From: JBMYTN01 sp049604415
Lineage (GTDB): Bacteria; Pseudomonadota; Alphaproteobacteria; Rhodospirillales; Rhodospirillaceae
Direction of reading: 5' to 3'
Assembly (NCBI GenBank): GCA_049604415.1
Contig: JBMYTN010000006.1
Coordinates: 82,187 to 146,186, forward strand
DNA: 64,000 bases
The notes under the pieces were generated by a model. It did no database searches. It was not told the DNA's origin and worked only from the letters and a program-made list of their open reading frames with translations. The position numbers were made by a program, and so were the translations under genes. This document shows, piece after piece, positions 1 through 9,099 of the stretch (positions are counted from its first letter, which is position 1; the number at the start of each line of letters is the position of its first letter).

Positions 1-2
1 AA

Positions 3-2606
3 AAGGTTCATCCAAAAGCGATCATCGAAGACCTCAAGCGTAAGTCGGAAAAACGCGCGAAGGAAAAAACCGACGCGCCCGACCTCTTCGATATGTTTGG
101 GGATTTCAACGGCATCGACCCGGAAGCCAAGACCGAGTTCTACCAGCACGATCAGAACTGGCAGAACCGTATGATCCTGGGCGATAGCCTTCAGGTCATG
201 GCGAGTCTGGCAGAACGTGAGGGCCTACGGGGCAAGGTTCAGTGCATTTATTTTGACCCTCCGTATGGGATCAAGTTTGGTTCAAATTGGCAAGTTTCAA
301 CCAGATCGCGTGATGTCAAAGACGGCAAGTTAGATCAAATCAGTCGCGAACCTGAGCAAGTAAAGGCGTTTCGCGACACTTGGGCTGATGGTATTCACTC
401 TTATCTGACCTACTTGAGAGACCGGTTTACGCTTATGAGAGATCTGCTCTCTGAAACTGGCTCAATATTTGTGCAGATAGGGGATGAAAACGCTCATAGA
501 GTGCGATCTCTTTTGGATGAAGTTTTTGGCGAAGAGAACTTTCTCAATACTATTTTTTACAGAACTACTGGGGGGCTCGCTACAAAAGGGCTTAGCAGGG
601 TTGGTGACATTGTTCTCTGGTATGCGAAAGATTTGCCGAGAGCTAAATTGAGAAAACTGTATTCAGAAAAATTACCATCTGAAGACAAGAATTACAGGAT
701 GCTCGATCTTGGGGGCTTCCAGATTAGAGGACTCGATGCTGAAGAACAGGCTGGCTTGAAGAGAATTCCAGACCGAAGTCGAGTGTTCAGGTATGACAAC
801 CTCACTGGTCAAGGTAGCTCTGATCACGAGACCCCCCTTCAGCTTGGCGGCAAAATCTATTATCCGCCCAAAAACACGCATTGGAAAGCCAACTATCCTG
901 ATGGGATGATGAGACTTTTAAGGTCTAATAGGCTTCATGCAGGCGGAAATACAGTTAGCTATAAAAGGTATTTAGATGACTATTTGGTAAAACCGATTGT
1001 ATCCGTTTGGATGGATACTGGTGTATCTGGTTTTTCCTCAGACAAGCTATACGTGGTTCAAACTTTGCCAGATGTTATCAAGCGATGCATTTTGATGACC
1101 AGCGATCCTGGCGATATAGTTTTTGATCCAACATGCGGATCGGGGACCACCGCATATGTTGCCGAGCAATGGGGACGACGGTGGATTACAATAGACACCT
1201 CTCGCGTCTCTCTTGCTCTCGCTCGGTCGCGCATCATGGGCGCGCGTTATCCATATTATTTGCTCGCTGACAGTCCTGATGGCAAAGATAAAGAGCAGGA
1301 TATTACCGGAGCGTTTCAACCCGACACGCCAACCCGCTACGATATTCGACATGGCTTCGTCTACGAACGCGCCCCGCACATTACCCTCAAATCCATTGCT
1401 AACAATGCCGAGATCGACGTCATTTGGGAAAATTGTCAGGAGGAGCTGGAACTACTTCGCGAACGCTTGAACTCCGCGCTCGGCAAGTCTTGGGAAGAAT
1501 GGGAAATACGACGCGAGGTCGATGGCGGCTGGTCCAAAGACGCCAAGGATGCGCACGCCAAGTGGTGGGAGTTGCGGATTGCCCGCCAAGCAGAGATCGA
1601 CAAATCCATTGCTCAAAAAGCAGATGTGGAGTTGCTCTACGACCGACCCTACGAGGACAATTCAAAGGTCCGTGTGGCTGGGCCTTTCACAGTCGAAAGT
1701 CTGTCGCCGCACCGGGTTGTTCCCGCAGATGAGGAAGAACTGATTGATTTGGTTGATGCTGCAGAGGGCCATCGGGATCGCTCGAATGCACCGCAAAAAG
1801 ACTTTACGGCGATGATCCTGGAGAACTTGAAATCCGCAGGGGTCCATCAGGCCGCAAAAGAAGACCGCATCAGCTTTAACAGTATTGATGGTTGGCCGGG
1901 CACATATATCGCCGCCGAAGGGTATTTTCAGGATGGCGGGCAAGAGGCGAGAAGCGGCGAAGCCGCGACAGGGAAACAACAAGGCATTGAGAAGCGGGCG
2001 GCGATCTTTGTCGGACCGGAATTCGGCACCGTAACCCGTGCCGACCTAACAGCGGCAGCCCGCGAAGCCAATGATGCTCGGTTCGACGTCTTGATCGCTT
2101 GCGGGTTCAATTTTGATGCGCATTCATCAGAGCTGACTCGCATGGGGCCGTTGCCGATCCTGAAGGCCAAGATGAACCAAGACCTCCATATGTCCGACGA
2201 GCTCAAGAATACCGGCAAGGGCAATCTGTTCACGATCATTGGCGAGCCGGATATTGACTGGAACTTCGATGATGACGGCAATATCGTCGTCGAGGTCCTT
2301 GGTCTGGATGTCTTCGATCTTAGAACCAGTGAGGTGCGGGCCAGCGAGAAGGATGATATTGCGGCCTGGTTTATCGACACCGACTACAACGAAGAAAGCT
2401 TCTTTGTCCGCCACGCCTATTTCCTCGGGGCGAACGATCCCTACAAGGCCCTGAAGACCAGCCTGAAAGCCGAGATCGACAAGGAAGCCTGGGAATCCCT
2501 CTATCGCGACGTGTCGCGCCCGTTCCCCAAACCGGAAACGGGTCGCTTTGCCGTCAAAGTTATCAACCACTTCGGCGACGAAGTGATGAAGGTGTTTTCG
2601 GTGTAG
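3..2606 (+). CDS. Site-specific DNA adenine methyltransferase, type III Mod-like (5' end outside window)
   Basis: This is the bulk of a beta-class DNA methyltransferase of the type III Mod (COG2189) kind, which transfers methyl from SAM to adenine in DNA. The frame is open to the left edge, so the real start lies upstream and the ATG at 93 is probably internal. Counted from that ATG, the catalytic DPPY is at residues 55-58 and the SAM-binding motif FDPTCGSGTT begins near residue 344; motif IV before motif I defines the beta class. About 450 further residues, probably target recognition and system-specific, follow. The matching restriction/helicase subunit is not in the window and may lie upstream. 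A small gene follows 9 bp downstream. The family call is firm; the assignment to a complete restriction-modification system is inference. Confidence 0.85.
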   Translation, partial: KVHPKAIIEDLKRKSEKRAKEKTDAPDLFDMFGDFNGIDPEAKTEFYQHDQNWQNRMILGDSLQVMASLAEREGLRGKVQCIYFDPPYGIKFGSNWQVSTRSRDVKDGKLDQISREPEQVKAFRDTWADGIHSYLTYLRDRFTLMRDLLSETGSIFVQIGDENAHRVRSLLDEVFGEENFLNTIFYRTTGGLATKGLSRVGDIVLWYAKDLPRAKLRKLYSEKLPSEDKNYRMLDLGGFQIRGLDAEEQAGLKRIPDRSRVFRYDNLTGQGSSDHETPLQLGGKIYYPPKNTHWKANYPDGMMRLLRSNRLHAGGNTVSYKRYLDDYLVKPIVSVWMDTGVSGFSSDKLYVVQTLPDVIKRCILMTSDPGDIVFDPTCGSGTTAYVAEQWGRRWITIDTSRVSLALARSRIMGARYPYYLLADSPDGKDKEQDITGAFQPDTPTRYDIRHGFVYERAPHITLKSIANNAEIDVIWENCQEELELLRERLNSALGKSWEEWEIRREVDGGWSKDAKDAHAKWWELRIARQAEIDKSIAQKADVELLYDRPYEDNSKVRVAGPFTVESLSPHRVVPADEEELIDLVDAAEGHRDRSNAPQKDFTAMILENLKSAGVHQAAKEDRISFNSIDGWPGTYIAAEGYFQDGGQEARSGEAATGKQQGIEKRAAIFVGPEFGTVTRADLTAAAREANDARFDVLIACGFNFDAHSSELTRMGPLPILKAKMNQDLHMSDELKNTGKGNLFTIIGEPDIDWNFDDDGNIVVEVLGLDVFDLRTSEVRASEKDDIAAWFIDTDYNEESFFVRHAYFLGANDPYKALKTSLKAEIDKEAWESLYRDVSRPFPKPETGRFAVKVINHFGDEVMKVFSV

Positions 2607-2615
2607 TAGGCAGAA

Positions 2616-2981
2616 ATGGCACGGAAATTAACGTCTGACCAGGAAATCGATACTTTTATCGCCAAGGTTATTAGGGAGGCGCAGCATCACGCTCCTGATG
2701 TCGCGCAAATCATCATGCCTCTGTCGAAGGTGGTGAGGGCCCGGCTCAATTTGACCCAGGACCGCGTCGAAGTTTATGAGCGGAAGGGGCAGATGGCACG
2801 GACTTGTTGGGTAACAATTTCCGGAAAAAGATATGTGTTTTCATACAATTATAAGAATCATAAAATTGATTTGCGAGAAAAATCAATTCAAGGCACTTCG
2901 AAATATCAGTTTGATAACGAGACCGATTTAGACAAATTTGAAAGTGATTTTTTCGAGTATGTGAAGGCTGTTGGATATTAG
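2616..2981 (+). CDS. Hypothetical 121-aa protein downstream of the methyltransferase
   Basis: A small soluble protein that I do not recognise. It begins 9 bp after the methyltransferase stop codon and is very likely co-transcribed with it. The N-terminal half is helical and charged. The C-terminal half has a tract (CWVTISGKRYVFSYNYKNH) that reads like a small beta-sheet fold, followed by an acidic helix. Base composition becomes AT-rich in the last third, unlike the housekeeping genes to the right, which fits an accessory gene acquired with the methyltransferase. No catalytic motif, membrane segment or signal peptide is visible. A role as accessory or control protein of the modification system is a guess from position only. 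Confidence 0.6.
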   Translation: MARKLTSDQEIDTFIAKVIREAQHHAPDVAQIIMPLSKVVRARLNLTQDRVEVYERKGQMARTCWVTISGKRYVFSYNYKNHKIDLREKSIQGTSKYQFDNETDLDKFESDFFEYVKAVGY

Positions 2982-3086
2982 ATAATGCAATTGAATACTG
3001 CGGGCAGTTTTTAAAACTTCCTTCGTTCGGCTGAGTGCTCAGCAGTAGTCTGCAGCGAAATTCACCGGACTTTTCAGGGGAGCAGT

Positions 3087-4244
3087 TCAGGCACTCTCCG
3101 GCACCGGTCCCTCCGTGCACAACAACAGCACCCGGGACTCTGAACCCAGCCCCACAGACGCAGACAAAGACTGATCCGCGCACAGCGCCCGCAGGCCGAC
3201 CAGCCCGGCAATGCCCGTATCCCCCGCCATCACCGCCGGATCGCCGCCTTGACCGGCCGCCAATCGCGCCATCGCCGGGTGGATATCGGTGTCCTCGACG
3301 GACAACGCCGCAATCGCCATCTGGCGCATCAAGGCAAAGGCCGGGGTCGAGACCTCGCCGCAGGCCAAGCCCGCCATCTCCGTTTCTAGGCCGCCGCCCA
3401 CCGCCTGAGAGGTTCCGGCGCGCAAAGAGGCCAGCATCGGCGCGGCTCGGGTCGGCTCGACGGTGATCACCTTGGGCAGCGCGGCAACCCCCATGGCCTG
3501 CAGCCAGCCGCCAATCACCGAAGCCGCCACCCCGCCAACACCGCATTGCGCCAGCACATGGGTCGGACCCTCCGGCCATTGCGCGGCCAGCTCCATTCCC
3601 GCCAGGGTGTAGCCGATCATGGTGTCCCGGGCCGAAGGGATGCTGTCGCCATAATCCGTATCGGTGATCAAAAGCACCTGGGCCGGATCGGCAGCGGCCA
3701 GATCCTCCGCCGCGCGCACCGCATCGTCATAGGTGCCGGGCAGGATCACCACCTCCGCACCCTCTGCCCGGATCCGGGCTGCGCGGCGCGGGTCGGCCTC
3801 CCGGCCCATAAAGATTTTCGCTCGGCAGCCGAGCAAGGTCGCCGACCACGCCAGGGCAAGGCCGTGATTGCCATCGGTGGCCGCCACCGCCAACGGTTTG
3901 GCGTTTGGTGCAGCATCGGAGGTCGCGCGGCGCGCCAAGGCCCGGGCCAGGGCGATGGGCGCACCCAGGGCTTTCACCCCGCCTTTGCCCGCCCGTTGGC
4001 CCTCATCCTTGATGCGCAGAACCCCAAGGCCCAGCTCGGCGGCCAGTCCAGGCAGGTCATAAAGCGGGGTCGGATCGCTGACCGCAGGCACCATGCTTTG
4101 GCGCAAGGCCTTGGCCTCGGCGATGTCATCCCGGGGCAGCCGCTGGTCGAGTGTCGCTTGCAGGGCGACGCTGTCGGGACCCGTTAAGGGCAGCGCTTCG
4201 GGACGAACCCAGTGATCGGTTGGCAGGGTGGGGTGCGTGGACAT
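3087..4244 (-). CDS. PLP-dependent ammonia-lyase, diaminopropionate ammonia-lyase-like
   Basis: A fold-type II PLP enzyme of about 385 residues. It probably eliminates ammonia from 2,3-diaminopropionate to give pyruvate, although related threonine/serine dehydratases cannot be excluded. The motif KDEGQRAGKGGVKALG near residues 79-94 holds the likely Schiff-base lysine (about K91). A glycine-rich phosphate loop (CGVGGVAASVIGG) and the segment MAGLACGEVS, characteristic of the diaminopropionate lyase branch, follow. I chose the ATG at 4244 because family homology starts there; an upstream in-frame extension to 4337 is possible but looks non-coding. The gene is convergent with the methyltransferase block and divergent from the TAXI gene, so it is probably a single-gene transcript. 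Confidence 0.8.
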   Translation of the reverse strand: MSTHPTLPTDHWVRPEALPLTGPDSVALQATLDQRLPRDDIAEAKALRQSMVPAVSDPTPLYDLPGLAAELGLGVLRIKDEGQRAGKGGVKALGAPIALARALARRATSDAAPNAKPLAVAATDGNHGLALAWSATLLGCRAKIFMGREADPRRAARIRAEGAEVVILPGTYDDAVRAAEDLAAADPAQVLLITDTDYGDSIPSARDTMIGYTLAGMELAAQWPEGPTHVLAQCGVGGVAASVIGGWLQAMGVAALPKVITVEPTRAAPMLASLRAGTSQAVGGGLETEMAGLACGEVSTPAFALMRQMAIAALSVEDTDIHPAMARLAAGQGGDPAVMAGDTGIAGLVGLRALCADQSLSASVGLGSESRVLLLCTEGPVPESA

Positions 4245-4372
4245 GCGGATTGATTGTAAAAGACCAAGATGTATTGTCGGTTTGGGAGAAGAGCCCGATT
4301 GGGTATACTCCCGCTTCGGAGTTGGGCCATCGCCCAATTCGAACCTTGGGCCAAATGGATAAAGGGATCAAG

Positions 4373-5824
4373 ATGGCCGCCTGCTTTCCAGTGCGACAGA
4401 TCAGCATTTCGGCCTTGGCCCTGATGGCCGCACTTCGTGTGTTTGATCCCAGCGCCCCCGCTTTGGCGCAATCGGCCCAGCCTCCTCCTGGTGCCAGTGC
4501 GGGTACCAATGCGGGCACCAGCTCCGGCACCAATGGCGCGTTGGATCCGGAGTCCGAGGCTCTGCTGGAAAAATTCGATGCGGAGGCGTCGGCCTATGAG
4601 GCCTCCCTGACCGCGATCCCGAATTTTGGCATGGCCGGGTCCGGACCGACCGGGGCGACCCGACCGCCGCAACCCTATTCCGATGGCACCATGCCCTATC
4701 AACCGGATTCGGTTCCGGCCTTCCAATATACCAAAGACGGCAATGGCAATTTCATGGACGACCCGATGAAGGTCGGTCCGGAAGAAGACTATTTCGCCGC
4801 GATCTATAGCGGTTCGACCCGGGGGACCTATTTCTACATCGCCGGGGCGATCTGCGCGACATTGCAGAACCGGATGGAAGAACCCAATGTCCGGGTCAAT
4901 TGCACCCCGCTGCGCTCCGGTGGCGTCGGGGCCAATGTGGCCTTGCTGAAGGAAGGCCGGGCGCAATTCGCCATCGTCCAATCCGACACCAATTTTTATG
5001 CCTGGCAAAAACTGGCCCCGATCCCGCGCACCCGGTCCGTCATGTCCTTGCATGACGAAATGGGCGTCTTCGTCACCCGCAATGGGGTCACCTTGGACAG
5101 CGTTGAGGATCTGAAGCGCTTGCGGGTCAATGTCGCCCGTCCGAGCACCGCCTCGCGCCAGCTATGGGACGATCTGCTCGGCGCCTATGAAATGACCGTC
5201 GATGACATTGGCCAGTATTTTGAGGTCTCCCAGGACTTCAATGTTCAAGGCATTTGCGGCAATCAGATCGACGCCTTCGCCTTGTGGATCGGCCATCCGG
5301 CGTCTCTGATCCAAGAGGCGATTTCCGAATGCAATGCGGAGGTCAAAGGCATTTGGGGCGATCCAGTTGCCTCGATGATCTCAGCCCAACCCTATTTGTT
5401 CCGCTTGGAACTGCCCGAAGCGACCTACCATCCTTTTGCCCCAGGGGAAGACCCCTGCTCCCCGTCCGGCGAGGGCTATTTGGCCGCCGCCGCGACCCTG
5501 GATGCGGAATGCGAGGCCGCCCGACCGAAGCTGACCACCTATGGCTTTAAGGCTTCGCTGTTGGCTCGGGAAGAAGCCCGCCCGGATGTGGTCTATCACT
5601 TGGTCAAAACGGTCATCGAGCACACCGAATATTTCAAATCCCGCCATCCGGCCCTGGGCACGGTGAATATGTGCGACATGGTCAATAAGGGGAATTATCT
5701 CGAGTTCCATGAGGGCGCGGCACGGTATTATTGGGAGCGCGGCTGGTTGCCCCGGGGCTCCTATGATCCCCGCGATGCAGAATGCGGCGGCACCGTCCCA
5801 ATGTTGCGCCTGCCCAGCCAATAG
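4373..5824 (+). CDS. TAXI-family TRAP transporter solute-binding protein
   Basis: A periplasmic solute receptor of the TAXI branch of TRAP transporters. The start at 4373 is supported by an AAAGGG ribosome-binding site about 7 bases upstream; an in-frame ATG at 4355 is the alternative. The N-terminus is a signal peptide ending near PALAQS, followed by a low-complexity Gly/Ala/Ser/Thr linker of about 100 residues. The binding domain then starts at the typical segment YSGSTRGTYFYIAGAICATL and continues with LKEGRAQFAIVQSD, another TAXI hallmark. The ligand cannot be read from sequence. No TRAP membrane subunit is encoded next to it, so it either works with a distant permease or serves as a receptor. 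The long linker between signal peptide and domain is unusual. Confidence 0.85.
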   Translation: MAACFPVRQISISALALMAALRVFDPSAPALAQSAQPPPGASAGTNAGTSSGTNGALDPESEALLEKFDAEASAYEASLTAIPNFGMAGSGPTGATRPPQPYSDGTMPYQPDSVPAFQYTKDGNGNFMDDPMKVGPEEDYFAAIYSGSTRGTYFYIAGAICATLQNRMEEPNVRVNCTPLRSGGVGANVALLKEGRAQFAIVQSDTNFYAWQKLAPIPRTRSVMSLHDEMGVFVTRNGVTLDSVEDLKRLRVNVARPSTASRQLWDDLLGAYEMTVDDIGQYFEVSQDFNVQGICGNQIDAFALWIGHPASLIQEAISECNAEVKGIWGDPVASMISAQPYLFRLELPEATYHPFAPGEDPCSPSGEGYLAAAATLDAECEAARPKLTTYGFKASLLAREEARPDVVYHLVKTVIEHTEYFKSRHPALGTVNMCDMVNKGNYLEFHEGAARYYWERGWLPRGSYDPRDAECGGTVPMLRLPSQ

Positions 5825-5848
5825 TGTCCCAGTCCACAGGCTCTAGCT

Positions 5849-6604
5849 TTACACGCCTTCCCCGGATTCATAGCGCTCAATGAAAGCGTTGCCGACCTTG
5901 CGCGTGGTCGCGACCGCCGTGATGGTCGAGACCGCCAGCCCAGCGACAATCGCCAGCGGATTGGCTTTGCCCAGCACCGATAAGGTGACCGCTTCCGCCC
6001 CCATCGGCACCACCGCCCCGGCGACGGAATAGATTACGGCGCGAGCCCGATCCGGCTGGAACGGCTGGTCATAATGGGCGGCCAGCTTTTTCGCCAGGGA
6101 CAGCTGGACGGCAAACACTGTGGCGGTGTCCAGGATCGGCATCGGCAAAAAACCGCCAATGCCGCCGAAGACCGCAAAACGCTCCACCAGGCTATGGGCC
6201 TTGGCCCGGCGCACCGCAATCCGGGCGGCCTCGCGCTCATCCTGGACCGGAGAGGCTGCGTCTTCGCCAGGAGCGTCGCCAGCGTTCCCTGCGGGGGGCT
6301 CTGTTGGAGCGTCGGCAGCGACCTCCTCAACAACCGGGGCCGCTTTGGCTTTGCTCCGCGACCGGCTCGGGCGTTTCGGCTTTGCGGCCGGGGGCTCCGA
6401 GGCAGTGGTTGCTTCGGGCGCGGCCGCCGTCGCCGCTTCGGTCTTGACCTCGGCGGCTTTGCTGGCGGCTTTGCGGGGCGCCCGGCGGCGCGGCGCAGGC
6501 TTTTCTGCTGTGGGCTCTGTCGCTGCAGCCGGATCGGCGACCGTGGTCTCGCCGGTCAGGTCTTTCATGGTTTTGGTCGTGGCCTTGGGGAGGCGGCGGG
6601 CCAT
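5849..6604 (-). CDS. DUF697-type membrane protein with long Ala/Pro-rich N-terminus
   Basis: About 250 residues. The first 125 are disordered, rich in Ala, Pro, Lys and Glu, with basic patches. The C-terminal part, from about residue 135 (SLVERFAVFGGIGGFLPMPILDTATVFAVQL), matches the DUF697 pattern, a small helical membrane-associated domain with conserved Pro and Asp. The function of DUF697 is not established. The start has an AGGAGA ribosome-binding site 6 bases upstream. It is the last gene of the leftward run that starts at 12049, lying 18 bp after the ParA-type gene. A shorter paralogue lies at 12741-13295 on the other side of that operon. Confidence 0.7.
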   Translation of the reverse strand: MARRLPKATTKTMKDLTGETTVADPAAATEPTAEKPAPRRRAPRKAASKAAEVKTEAATAAAPEATTASEPPAAKPKRPSRSRSKAKAAPVVEEVAADAPTEPPAGNAGDAPGEDAASPVQDEREAARIAVRRAKAHSLVERFAVFGGIGGFLPMPILDTATVFAVQLSLAKKLAAHYDQPFQPDRARAVIYSVAGAVVPMGAEAVTLSVLGKANPLAIVAGLAVSTITAVATTRKVGNAFIERYESGEGV

Positions 6605-6622
6605 GGAGCTCTCCTAACGGGC

Positions 6623-7276
6623 TTATTTGGTCGCGGCCAAGAGGCTGTCGACCTCCTTGGCGAGTTGGGCGATATCGCGGGCTGCAGCGCTTCTTGGTTG
6701 TAGCATGGACGGGGTGGCCCCGAACAGAGCCGCTTCGCCATGGACCACGCGATTGGTCAATTCGGTCTCGAACAACGGAAACCCGGCTTCGCTCAGCTCG
6801 CTGCGGATATGGCGGGCAATGACGCTGTCCCGGGTGGTTTGGGTCAGCAGGCAGCGAAACAAGGGGGCCGCGCCTTTGACCTGCTGGATCAGGGTTTCGG
6901 CGGTGTCGGTCATGACATCCACATCCAGCGGCGAGGCCTTCACCGGCACAATCACCAAATCGGCGGTGGACAGAGCATCCAAGGTCGCCTCGGCGCGAAA
7001 GCCCGGCGTATCGATGATCACCGGCCCGGCGCTCTGCGCCAGCTCCTTGGCCACAACGCCCGGGGTGTCGGAGGCCCCATCCACGACCCGGACCCCGTTT
7101 AAGGCCTGCTCCCGGGCCGCCAGCCGGATCAAGGAGCGTTGCGGGTCCGCATCCAGCAGCACCGGGGCTTTGCCTTTGAGGGACCAATGCACCGCCAAAC
7201 AGCTGGCCACAGTGCTTTTGCCACTGCCGCCCTTCAGGGTGGCGATGGCGAGAATGGGAAAAGGGGAGGTCGCCAT
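6623..7276 (-). CDS. ParA/MinD-family ATPase
   Basis: A 217-aa cytoplasmic P-loop ATPase of the ParA/MinD superfamily. The deviant Walker A motif KGGSGKST sits near residues 15-22, followed by the Walker A' stretch VLLDADPQRS and the Walker B segment VIIDTPGF. It is at the short end for orphan ParA-like proteins and has no DNA-binding domain, and no ParB partner or parS site is visible, so chromosome or plasmid partition is unlikely. Its place between a GNAT/binding-protein/sensor operon and a DUF697 membrane protein suggests positioning of a membrane-associated complex, which is inference. The start ATG at 7276 has only a weak GGAG upstream. Confidence 0.8.
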   Translation of the reverse strand: MATSPFPILAIATLKGGSGKSTVASCLAVHWSLKGKAPVLLDADPQRSLIRLAAREQALNGVRVVDGASDTPGVVAKELAQSAGPVIIDTPGFRAEATLDALSTADLVIVPVKASPLDVDVMTDTAETLIQQVKGAAPLFRCLLTQTTRDSVIARHIRSELSEAGFPLFETELTNRVVHGEAALFGATPSMLQPRSAAARDIAQLAKEVDSLLAATK

Positions 7277-7342
7277 GGATGCGGGGGGCTCCGATAAGGG
7301 CGATCAAGGACAGGTTGGTCTAAACACCTTTAGAATAACCGA

Positions 7343-8059
7343 TCACGGCGCTTGGTTGAAGCCGAGTTTGATCGCCTCACCTTCCGATTGGGCATCCAAT
7401 GCGATGGCCTGTGCGCCTTTGGCGAAGAGGGCCTGTTGGGCGTCCAGATCCTCCAACCGAACCCAATGTAGAGTTGGTGGCGGTTCTGCGGGCGCGGTGC
7501 CATTTGCCCCTTTGATCGGACCGAAGCCGACATAGCGCCAATGGCCGCCATATTTGCGCATCAAGCGCACCAGGGCCATGTCACCGCGCAGCACATTGGT
7601 GATGCTGGCTGGGTTGAACGGCGAGACATGGCTGATGGCAAACTGCCGTCCGCAGGCCAGTGCGCGGTGCAGGCGCAGCCGGGTCAAATGATGTTGCAGG
7701 CCCGCACCGCGCCAATCCGGATGGACCACCGTGCCATCCATATGGGCAAGCAGTGTTGCCGTTGGTTTTGGGGTTCTGGGTGGCAGGTCGTTGAGGAAAC
7801 TCTCCGCTGCGGTCCGGGGCAGGCCGAGCACACTATAGGCCACCAAATCGGAGCCTTTAAAGCTGCCAAAGGTTTCACCCCGCAGGCCGAGATGCTCGGG
7901 AAAATGCGCTGGGTCTTCCTCCGCCAAGACCCCCTCGGCAACCGAGGCCAAGCCAAGGCGATACAAGGTCAGCAGTGCCGGAAGGTCCGTCGCCGTCAAA
8001 GGGCGGGTGGTCAGACCGGCAGGGGGGCGCAGCAGCGGATCCTCGGCGCTGGCGGTCAA
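7343..8059 (-). CDS. GNAT-family N-acyltransferase
   Basis: A 238-aa protein with a GNAT-type core: the acetyl-CoA-binding segment is recognisable around GTVVHPDWRGAGLQHHLTRLRLHRAL (about residues 108-133), preceded by beta strands containing VAYSVLGL. The substrate is unknown. The start overlaps the stop of the upstream binding-protein gene by 4 bp, so the two are translationally coupled. Its position behind a periplasmic binding protein and two sensory membrane proteins suggests modification of an intracellular small molecule or protein in the same pathway, which is inference from context. Confidence 0.7.
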   Translation of the reverse strand: MTASAEDPLLRPPAGLTTRPLTATDLPALLTLYRLGLASVAEGVLAEEDPAHFPEHLGLRGETFGSFKGSDLVAYSVLGLPRTAAESFLNDLPPRTPKPTATLLAHMDGTVVHPDWRGAGLQHHLTRLRLHRALACGRQFAISHVSPFNPASITNVLRGDMALVRLMRKYGGHWRYVGFGPIKGANGTAPAEPPPTLHWVRLEDLDAQQALFAKGAQAIALDAQSEGEAIKLGFNQAP

Positions 8060-9099
8060 TCGACCACTTCCGCATAGTCCAACAGGGACAAAGGCGGATA
8101 GATCTTTAGCTTCAGCGCGACGGGCAGTTTGATCAGATAGGTGAAGCGGTCCAGGGTCTCGATGGGGATCTCACTGGGCGGCGTTCCGTCCAGGACCTGC
8201 AGCACTTTGGAGGCCACCAAACGTCCCACCAGATCATAGCGGCTGATCAGCCCGAACATGGCATCGCCATTGCGGATCTCGAACTGGGTGGCGCTGAAGG
8301 TCGGAATGCCATTTGCTGTGCTGTGATCGGTCAAGGACTGCCGATGCTCGCCGACAAAATTGTCCGGACCGATATAAATCACATCGGCATTCTGATCGGC
8401 CAATTGTTGCACCAGTCCGGGAATGGCAAGTGGGTCTGGCGCGCCATCGGCCCCCAGCGGCACTGGGGCTTCCAGAACCGTGTAATCCAGCTCCGAAGCA
8501 TTGCGCTTCAGATCCGCCACATTGGTCCGGGAATTGTCTTCTTGCGGATTGTAAATGATCCCCAGGCGGCGCATGGGGCGCATGGCCCGCATCGCATTGA
8601 TCTGGGCGCTTAAGGGCGCGATATGCGAGGTTCCGGTCACATTGGGACGGCGCGGGCCATCCGGGGGCGGGGCGATTTTGGTCGGTCTGGGATAGGACAC
8701 CAGGGTGAACACCACCGGGATGTCGGTGATGTGGATGTCCGGATCGACGGCGTCATATTGGCCCACCGTGCCCATGGTGATCGAGGTGCCCCAGGTGTAG
8801 ACCACATCGGGCCGCAGGGCCTTGGCCTCGGCAATGAAGCCCGGCAGCTTGGACTTATCCCGATCCACAGAGCGGATGATCAGGTTCAGATCCACCCCAC
8901 GCTCGGCCATATAGGCTTTGAAGCCCTGCTCGACCTCAGTCTCGCCGCGCCACAGGATCATGAACACGGTTTTTTTGTCCGGGTCCAAGGTAACGGGGGC
9001 GGTTTGGGCCCCGGATTGCGCCCCGGTTTGCGCTGGGGCCTGTCCGGCGAACAGGATCGCGCTTACGGCAAGACCGATAAAAAGGCGCAGCAGGGTCAT
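8056..9099 (-). CDS. ABC transporter substrate-binding protein, TrpX/COG2984 type
   Basis: A periplasmic binding protein of the ABC_sub_bind (COG2984, TrpX-like) family, which has the same fold as LivJ/RbsB. A signal peptide (MTLLRLFIGLAVSAILFAGQAPAQ) is followed by a Gln/Ser-rich spacer and two lobes; family segments such as DVVYTWGTSITMG and ADVIYIGPDNFVGEHRQSL are visible. The start at 9099 overlaps the preceding stop by 4 bp, and its end overlaps the GNAT gene by 4 bp. No ABC permease or ATPase is encoded beside it. Its partners are instead an MFS transporter fused to a sensor and a second sensor, so it may be a ligand receptor for those rather than part of a classical importer. That role is inferred. 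Confidence 0.85.
   Translation of the reverse strand: MTLLRLFIGLAVSAILFAGQAPAQTGAQSGAQTAPVTLDPDKKTVFMILWRGETEVEQGFKAYMAERGVDLNLIIRSVDRDKSKLPGFIAEAKALRPDVVYTWGTSITMGTVGQYDAVDPDIHITDIPVVFTLVSYPRPTKIAPPPDGPRRPNVTGTSHIAPLSAQINAMRAMRPMRRLGIIYNPQEDNSRTNVADLKRNASELDYTVLEAPVPLGADGAPDPLAIPGLVQQLADQNADVIYIGPDNFVGEHRQSLTDHSTANGIPTFSATQFEIRNGDAMFGLISRYDLVGRLVASKVLQVLDGTPPSEIPIETLDRFTYLIKLPVALKLKIYPPLSLLDYAEVVD

Noticed and set aside
2746..3579. Long minus-strand open frame over the small gene and the ammonia-lyase end
   Set aside because: It is a shadow frame of the ammonia-lyase gene with low-complexity Gly/Arg composition and no start signal.
6623..7276. Plasmid or chromosome partition locus
   Set aside because: The ParA-like protein has no ParB gene or parS-like repeats nearby and sits in a sensory operon.
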